A DNA stretch of 64,000 bases from Actimicrobium sp034313845 (GTDB taxonomy: Bacteria > Pseudomonadota > Gammaproteobacteria > Burkholderiales > Burkholderiaceae_D). Below, one piece after another: positions 58,779 through 64,000 of the stretch. Where the stretch lies: assembly GCF_034313845.1 (NCBI RefSeq), contig NZ_JAVIWN010000001.1. The stretch is one strand, 5' to 3'. The first letter of the stretch is position 1; every line of letters begins with the position of its first letter. The position numbers and the translations under genes are program-made. The notes beneath the pieces are model-generated. The model worked only from the letters and a program-made list of their open reading frames with translations. It had not been told where the DNA came from and ran no database searches.

Positions 58779-60248
58779 TCACGACTGGATAGGCAATTGA
58801 TGCCGGGCCTGCAAGCTTCCTTCGACCGCTTTTCCTGTCCGACCGAGTGCGGCGATCTGGTCGAGTGCCGCCAGCGCATCACCGGTCATGCTTGCACCGG
58901 CTGCACCGGCGATCACCATCGGTGCGCTGATACACAAGCGCAGCGCCATGACCGGCATGCCTGCGCGCTCGCCACACGCCACCGGTTGTCCGAGTTGATA
59001 GCGTGGTTCGCCGTGCATCAATGCCTGATGCAGGGCGCGGGTTTGTGCGGCAGGGAAGTAGCTGCCGTCGGCATGACGAAGCAGGAATGGAAAGATCGTT
59101 TGCAAGCTATCCCATCCGGCATTGGCCCGGCAGAGCGGTGCCACCGGCAACGCTTCGAGCAGCGGATCAGCGGCGATGCGCGCGTGGACTGCCTGACCAC
59201 ATGTCGTCAACAACGTGCTGACCTGCGCTTGGGGCAAGGCATGGAAGCGCTGCAATTCGACCAGCGCGGCCTGCCAGCGCAGGAGCAGTCCGAAGTTCGT
59301 CGACATCGGCAACGATTGTCCGCAGCGCCAGGTCGCCGGCCAGTCGGCGGCACAGGAATACGCACCGACCGCCGGGTCCAGCACCGCGTCGCGATGGCGT
59401 GTGGCCAGTCTCGCTGGCACCAGCAGCACGCCGCAAAATGTGGGTCCGCCAGCAAATTTGGAACCGGTCAGGGCGACAAGGAATCCGCACGCCAGATAGT
59501 CGCGTACGCTCGCCGCCGACAACCTGAACTGACAGGCATCGACCAGCACCGTGACCTGTTCCGGCCAGCGCTGCTGCAGCGCCAGCACGGTCGCGCGTCC
59601 GGGTACCAGTAAGCCCGTCTTGCTCTGATCAGTCAGGACCAGCAGCACGCGCTGGCCGGCTGCGGCGGCTTGCGTGACAGCAGCCATGCACTCGCCATCG
59701 ACCTGTTCGGGATTACGCACACTGCCATCGACGTGACGGGGTTGCAGCATCACTAGTGCCGGTTGCCAGGTGTCCAAAGGTGCACCGACCGGTACCAGCG
59801 TGTTGTAGGCGGCGCAACTGCTGTAATGATTTCCGCGCAAGGCCGCTGGCAAGCCGCTGCCGGTTTCGGCGGCGGCAATCATCACGACGCAGTCCGGTTT
59901 CAGCCACTGGCCAGCCAGCAAGTGCAGGTCGGTGCCGGAGGCCGCCAGCACTGCGCCGGTATCGGGCCAACCGCACAGCGCGATCAGTTCAGTGCGCAGG
60001 CGTTCGGCTTCGCTGGCATAGACCGTTTGCGGCGATTGATCGCGCAAGCGCGCAGTGTAATGCGCGTGCAGCGTCCGGGCTGCCGCATGACCGGCGACCG
60101 AAATCGCCGATGCCGTCGACGAACCGAGGGCCACCAAACCGGCATCAGGGCAGGGCAGGCAGCCATAGCGCGAACGACCGCTGCGGGCATCGAGCACCAG
60201 GCGATCATCGCCGCCGGATAACAGCACATCCTGCAGGGCAGGCAGCAT
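58779..60248 (-). CDS. Fold-type I PLP-dependent enzyme, unknown substrate
   Basis: A 489-residue protein with aminotransferase class V-like features: CGWPDTGAVLAASGTDLHLL in the cofactor-phosphate region, VTVLVDACQFRLS with the ring-stacking Asp (about 240), and the Schiff-base Lys in LTGSKFAGGPTFCG (about 261). Near the N-terminus is YGCLPCPDAG. It is not a standard aminotransferase as far as I can tell. It starts 3 bp after the ATP-grasp gene stop, as third gene of a compact operon. Confidence 0.75.
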   Translation of the reverse strand: MLPALQDVLLSGGDDRLVLDARSGRSRYGCLPCPDAGLVALGSSTASAISVAGHAAARTLHAHYTARLRDQSPQTVYASEAERLRTELIALCGWPDTGAVLAASGTDLHLLAGQWLKPDCVVMIAAAETGSGLPAALRGNHYSSCAAYNTLVPVGAPLDTWQPALVMLQPRHVDGSVRNPEQVDGECMAAVTQAAAAGQRVLLVLTDQSKTGLLVPGRATVLALQQRWPEQVTVLVDACQFRLSAASVRDYLACGFLVALTGSKFAGGPTFCGVLLVPARLATRHRDAVLDPAVGAYSCAADWPATWRCGQSLPMSTNFGLLLRWQAALVELQRFHALPQAQVSTLLTTCGQAVHARIAADPLLEALPVAPLCRANAGWDSLQTIFPFLLRHADGSYFPAAQTRALHQALMHGEPRYQLGQPVACGERAGMPVMALRLCISAPMVIAGAAGASMTGDALAALDQIAALGRTGKAVEGSLQARHQLPIQS

Positions 60249-60251
60249 GGG

Positions 60252-61466
60252 TCAGACCGTCGCGCGGGTTTTTTCCAGCAACTGGCGAAAGGCGGCGAAG
60301 ACCTTGTGCATGATCGGTTTCTTGTACGGGAACAGGTCGTCAGGGTCCATGTCATGGACGATCATCGCGTTGTCGACTTCAAAGATCAGCAATTTGCCGT
60401 CCGGGGTTTCGGCGCAATCGATACCGACATAAGCCAGCCCGAGACGGTCGTGAATCGCCTGTATCGCGCTGGCATGGCGCAGCGCGAATTGCGTGTCGAA
60501 GTGGGCCATGCAGTCGGCTTCTTCGTCACGCTTCGTCTGGCTTTCGGTCATGCCGGCATTGAGGTAGTGAATCATCCAGTGCGATGAAATCGCGAAGTGA
60601 CAAATGAACGGCTTGCCATCGACCAACGTGATCCGGTATTTGCGGAACTGGCCGTCGGCATTGCGGTAATCAACAAAACGCGACAGGTAAAAATCCGTGG
60701 CCTCGACCCGCTCCAGGTAACCGGTGGCGTCATCGGCGGTTGCAAGCTTGTCGAGATGCGTGCCGGCATGCGACCCGATGGGCCGCACGATCACCGGAAA
60801 ATCGCCATCGTGCAGCAGTGCCGTCGCTGCCAGCGAACCGTTGGCGATGGCGTGCAACTGATCGCGCGTGATGCGCACCGTGGCCGGCATCTCGACACCG
60901 GGAATCGCTGCCAGCGCGGCGCAGGCACCATCGCGTGACAGCACGGCAATGCATTCGGGACGATTGATGACGGGGCGCGGCCAGTCCTGCAGGTCCGCAG
61001 CCAGTCGCTGCAGCAACGGCTGATTGGCATCGGATTCGGCCACGCCAACGAGCAGCACGTCATGTTCGGGAATCTCCTCCGGCCAGTCCGATGCGCTCGT
61101 CAAGTACAGCATCGTCAGTGCGATATCGCTGTCTTCAACCAAAAACTCGACCGGCGTATTGGCCATCAGATCGCCCGGTCCCATGATCACCAGCAGACGC
61201 AGACCGGAACCGGAACGGCGTGCCGGCAGACTGTACAACTGACGGATCGCGATGGCTTCGGCTTGCACGGCTAGCGCATCGGCACGGTTACCGGTCAGTT
61301 GCAGCACCGTCGAAAAATCCAGATAGGCATGCGCGTCGGTCGGATCCTGCTGCGCACGGAGCAGTAAATCCTGACCATCCTGCACCAGACTTTCACCGGC
61401 AAAAGCACGACGCATCAATGGCGCGACACCGATCAAGGGCGGCAAACCCGGCATGGAAGAGGGCAT
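60252..61466 (-). CDS. TPR/ATP-grasp-like protein
   Basis: A 404-residue protein with a TPR-like N-terminal region (ESLVQDGQDLLLRAQQDPTD, AYLDFSTVLQLTGNRADAL), a Rossmann-like pre-grasp part (LRLLVIMGPGDLMANTPVEF), and an ATP-grasp-type C-terminal half (FPVIVRPIGSHAGTHLDKLA, KYRITLVDGKPFICHFAIS, LAYVGIDCAETPDGKLLIFE, VDNAMIVHDMD). ATP-grasp enzymes ligate carboxylates to amines; the carrier or substrate here is unknown. The ATG at 61466 lies 5 bp after the decarboxylase stop. Confidence 0.78.
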   Translation of the reverse strand: MPSSMPGLPPLIGVAPLMRRAFAGESLVQDGQDLLLRAQQDPTDAHAYLDFSTVLQLTGNRADALAVQAEAIAIRQLYSLPARRSGSGLRLLVIMGPGDLMANTPVEFLVEDSDIALTMLYLTSASDWPEEIPEHDVLLVGVAESDANQPLLQRLAADLQDWPRPVINRPECIAVLSRDGACAALAAIPGVEMPATVRITRDQLHAIANGSLAATALLHDGDFPVIVRPIGSHAGTHLDKLATADDATGYLERVEATDFYLSRFVDYRNADGQFRKYRITLVDGKPFICHFAISSHWMIHYLNAGMTESQTKRDEEADCMAHFDTQFALRHASAIQAIHDRLGLAYVGIDCAETPDGKLLIFEVDNAMIVHDMDPDDLFPYKKPIMHKVFAAFRQLLEKTRATV

Positions 61467-61471
61467 GGGAA

Positions 61472-62899
61472 TCAGCTTTCTGGGTGGGAGCAATGAGCGG
61501 CACCGATGGATAGCGTGGCGCGAATGAGCGCATCGACATCGACAGCAGTGGTGCGGTGATTGACGATGGCCGCGCGCAGCACCAGCTGGCCACGGATCGT
61601 GGTGATCGATGGCGCGGCAATGCCGGACTCTTGCAGGTCGATGGCAATGGCGCCATTGATGCGGTCCGACTCGGTACAGCGATAGCGGAAGCACACAATA
61701 TTGAGCGCCACCGGCGCCATCAGTTCGAGTTCGGGATGCCGAGCGATTTGCTGCACCAGATAGCGCGCCAGCGCGCAGGTCCCGGCGATCATGGTGCCGA
61801 GCTGGTCACTGCCATAAACAGTCAGCGTGAACCAGGTCTTGAGTGCCCGAAAACCACGCGACAGGTCCGGCCCGAAATCGCATGGCCACGGGGACGCGGC
61901 TGCCATGCCACGCGTGTCGCGGCGCAAATAGGCCGCTGGTGACGCGAAGGTATCGAGATGCTGCTGGCCATCGCGCACGATGATGAAGCCGGCGTCGTAG
62001 GGGACTTGTCCCCACTTGTGAAAGTCGAAGGCAATCGAATCGGCCCGCTCGATCCCCGCCAGTTGCGGTGCGATCTCCGGCGACAGCATGCCGAGCGCGC
62101 CATACGCGCCATCGACATGAAACCAGATGCCGTGACGCGCGGCGATATCGGCGATCGCAGTTAGATTGTCGACCGCACCGACATCGACGGTGCCTGCCGT
62201 GCCGGCAATAAAAAACGGTTGCAGGCCGGCGGCGATGTCGGCAGCGATGGTGCTTTCGAGGACGGCGATATCCATTTCGAAGGCGGCGTTTTCCGGGATG
62301 CGACGCAGCGCATCGAACCCCAGGCCGCACAGGTCAAGCGCCTGCGCAATACAACCATGCGCACCGTCCGAGGTATAGGCAACCAGCCGGTTGCCGCTGA
62401 CGCCGCGCTCGCGCACCGAACCGCCCAGCGCACGCGTGCGTGCCACCAGCAACGCAATCATGTTCGCCATCGACGCACCGGTGACGAACAGGCCGGTGGC
62501 CTCGTCCGGAAAACCGAATAGCTCGCGCACCCATTGCAGCACCTGACGCTCGACCACAATCGGCATCTGGTTACGGCCACCGAGATTGGCATTGAGCCCG
62601 GCCGCCAGCAGTTCGGCCATCATGCCAACCGGGGTACCACCACCTTGCACCCAGCCAAAAAAGCCCGGATGGGCGTTGCCCGGACCGTACGGCAGGACCG
62701 ATTGCATGAACGTCGCATGGGCATCGGCCAGCGTGCCCGGTGTATGCGGCATTGCTTCTTTGAACGCCTCCCGCGCGCTTGCCGGAATGGGTTGCCAGAC
62801 CGGTCGGTCACGCAGGTGCTGCTGATAGTCGAGCATGTCATCGAGCATCCGATGACTCTGTTCTCTGAAGTCTTGCCAGTTGTCGGGGTCGAGTGTCAC
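61472..62899 (-). CDS. PLP-dependent aromatic/acidic amino-acid decarboxylase-family protein
   Basis: A 475-residue group II decarboxylase-like enzyme: FFGWVQGGGTPVGMMAELL, TGLFVTGASMANMIALLVAR, VDGAYGALGMLS, and the PLP Lys in AFDFHKWGQVPYDAG (about 294). Family members make amines from amino acids; some are aldehyde synthases or aminotransferases. The GTG at 62899 (VTLDPDNWQDFREQSHRMLD) gives the normal family N-terminus; the frame extends upstream without family similarity. It is the first gene of a three-gene operon. Confidence 0.85.
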   Translation of the reverse strand: MTLDPDNWQDFREQSHRMLDDMLDYQQHLRDRPVWQPIPASAREAFKEAMPHTPGTLADAHATFMQSVLPYGPGNAHPGFFGWVQGGGTPVGMMAELLAAGLNANLGGRNQMPIVVERQVLQWVRELFGFPDEATGLFVTGASMANMIALLVARTRALGGSVRERGVSGNRLVAYTSDGAHGCIAQALDLCGLGFDALRRIPENAAFEMDIAVLESTIAADIAAGLQPFFIAGTAGTVDVGAVDNLTAIADIAARHGIWFHVDGAYGALGMLSPEIAPQLAGIERADSIAFDFHKWGQVPYDAGFIIVRDGQQHLDTFASPAAYLRRDTRGMAAASPWPCDFGPDLSRGFRALKTWFTLTVYGSDQLGTMIAGTCALARYLVQQIARHPELELMAPVALNIVCFRYRCTESDRINGAIAIDLQESGIAAPSITTIRGQLVLRAAIVNHRTTAVDVDALIRATLSIGAAHCSHPES

Positions 62900-63254
62900 G
62901 TGTGCGGTTATCCGGAAGCCTGCCCCAGGGAAAAGGGCATGTTGTCGAATGATGCGTGTTTCGAGTGAAAAGCGGAAGTGCGAGCAACGGTTCTTTTGGT
63001 CCGCTATTCGGCAGATCGGAGGACAGTCTGTCCAGACCGCTACGCGTGTCAACAAATAAAAGGAACCAGACTGAGTCGCGTGCCACACACGCCGGTGGAT
63101 TGCGATGCGAGGCCATTTTTTGGCGCAATAAGAGGCAGTGTTAAGTGATCCTGTTGAACCCGTTTCAAAGTATTCCTGCACCGCCGCACAGTGAGGGTGG
63201 TGGGATTTTTGCAAATCAACTCATCGTTCTTTCTGAGTAAAAAATAGTCGTTGA
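62900..63254. other. Intergenic region upstream of the decarboxylase operon
   Basis: 355 bp with no recognised gene. Composition turns AT-rich near 63200, marking a boundary between the GC-rich operon and the acquired-looking DNA to the right. Confidence 0.5.
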
Positions 63255-63458
63255 AAATTAATTAATAACAGTCGAGGGCAAGAGCTAAAGGGCTACGAAG
63301 GAGGAAGTCTTTCAAAAAAAGAAAGCGACAAGGTTAAAAGTGCGGAAAGAGGAATTCAGGCACAGGCAGGAGTACGTCGACTCGGTAGATCATTCAAGAA
63401 TATGCTTACGCCGGGGATGAGTGATGCAGATAAAATAAATGCATACAAGAAAAGATAA
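63255..63458 (+). other. Open 67-codon segment, possible gene remnant
   Basis: Between a TGA at 63252 and a TAA at 63456 the frame reads through SRGQELKGYEGGSLSKKESD, GIQAQAGVRRLGRSFKNMLT, PGMSDADKINAYKKR. No ATG, GTG or TTG starts it early, so it may be the tail of a lost gene or start at an unusual codon. A strong GAAGGAGG lies inside it at about 63296. Confidence 0.35.
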
Positions 63459-63490
63459 TACATTTAACTCATTAACTCGAGGACTTTATT

Positions 63491-64000
63491 ATGAAACGCG
63501 TAGGCCAATATTTACAACGTCAATATTCAAGAATAGTTGATAATGTGTACAGAAAAAATAATCATGATCCTTGCGCTGCGCCAAGAACACAATGCCATAA
63601 AAACAGCGAATTTAGGAAGCGCACTGATAGTCATTTGAGTGATGATCTAAAAAATTGTTTCAAGAAAAAAACCGAGCAGGAAGAAATAGAATATCAATTA
63701 GAATTACGCAGAAAGTCTGAAAGACAAAAACTTGAAAATGAAAAACTGAATGGACCATTGAGTATTTATCATTTGTCAGAACTGACGGCCAAAGAGTTTA
63801 ACTTTGAAAAGGTAAATAAAGGCAACAAGGAGGAATTATATGATTTATTTTTGGAGCTAGAAGAAAATACATATAAATTTAAAAGCAAGTGGAAATATGT
63901 AAAAAATTTTTTTGAAGATGAGATTAAAAATGCTTCAGTAGAAAATCCCGTTGTAACTTGTCGATTCCCAGATAATGTTCCACTCGTAGAAAGTACGGCA
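63491..64000 (+). CDS. AT-rich unknown gene, truncated by the window edge
   Basis: From ATG 63491, with GAGG nine bases upstream, the frame is open for 170 codons to the right edge. It reads MKRVGQYLQRQYSRIVDNVY, then a Lys/Glu-rich coil (KKKTEQEEIEYQLELRRKSE) and LSIYHLSELTAKEFNFEKVN. It is strongly AT-rich and lysine-rich, unlike the flanking operon, so probably horizontally acquired. No signal peptide and no family recognised. Similar in style to the effector-like genes of the 47-54 kb island, but not shown to be related. Confidence 0.7.
   Translation, partial: MKRVGQYLQRQYSRIVDNVYRKNNHDPCAAPRTQCHKNSEFRKRTDSHLSDDLKNCFKKKTEQEEIEYQLELRRKSERQKLENEKLNGPLSIYHLSELTAKEFNFEKVNKGNKEELYDLFLELEENTYKFKSKWKYVKNFFEDEIKNASVENPVVTCRFPDNVPLVESTA

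Overview
The window comes from a betaproteobacterium of the Burkholderiales, most likely family Oxalobacteraceae. The evidence is the 16S sequence, the 16S-Ile-Ala-23S-5S layout, the high-GC chromosomal genes and the repeat types. I cannot fix the genus by eye. Base composition is uneven: most of the window is GC-rich housekeeping or accessory DNA, while 46.6-58.0 kb and the last 0.8 kb are visibly more AT-rich and look acquired.

Layout. 1-0.73 kb: the start of a TonB-dependent receptor and a DUF2946-like partner, both on the minus strand. 0.9-6.7 kb: a complete rrn operon (promoter, boxA, 16S, tRNA-Ile, tRNA-Ala, 23S, 5S, terminator). 7.0-25.7 kb: mostly metabolic and envelope genes: lactate permease, alpha/beta hydrolase, two MDR-type dehydrogenases, a flavin-type oxidase, M1 aminopeptidase, tail-specific protease, a secreted nuclease coupled to a YciH/SUI1 protein, a WGR protein, a chemoreceptor, a periplasmic histidine phosphatase, an SDR, a DUF1345 protein, an AI-2E/PerM-type permease and a frameshifted thioredoxin. 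25.9-30.0 kb: a PhoD-like phosphatase, a repeat-rich non-coding stretch and a DUF3943 outer-membrane protein.

30.0-46.6 kb is the most unusual block: an eleven-gene minus-strand operon for a type IV (IVb-like) pilus or related secretion fibre. It encodes a periplasmic protein, a GspE/PilB ATPase, a GspF/PilC platform protein, two membrane proteins, a SurA/PpiC-like foldase, two pilin-like proteins, a degenerate hemerythrin-like protein, a 2339-residue phage-tail-fibre-like protein with a C-terminal S74 intramolecular chaperone, and a lipoprotein secretin. I read the giant protein as the fibre or tip adhesin of this machine. That combination is the best candidate here for an undescribed system.

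46.9-58.0 kb is an island bounded by two inverted copies of a 189-bp sequence. It holds a broken RES-domain toxin gene, a 790-residue tyrosine-phosphatase-like, effector-like gene split by an IS66 element with a perfect 8-bp target duplication, a 633-residue repeat-bearing effector-like gene, and two inverted copies of one IS3-family element. Just outside it is a frameshifted mntP behind a yybP-ykoY manganese riboswitch. 58.8-62.9 kb is a three-gene operon (PLP decarboxylase, ATP-grasp protein, second PLP enzyme) that looks like a small biosynthetic pathway. The window ends in an AT-rich gene that runs off the edge.

Several genes (thioredoxin, mntP, one IS3 copy) are broken by single-base indels. 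Sequencing error cannot be excluded for these.
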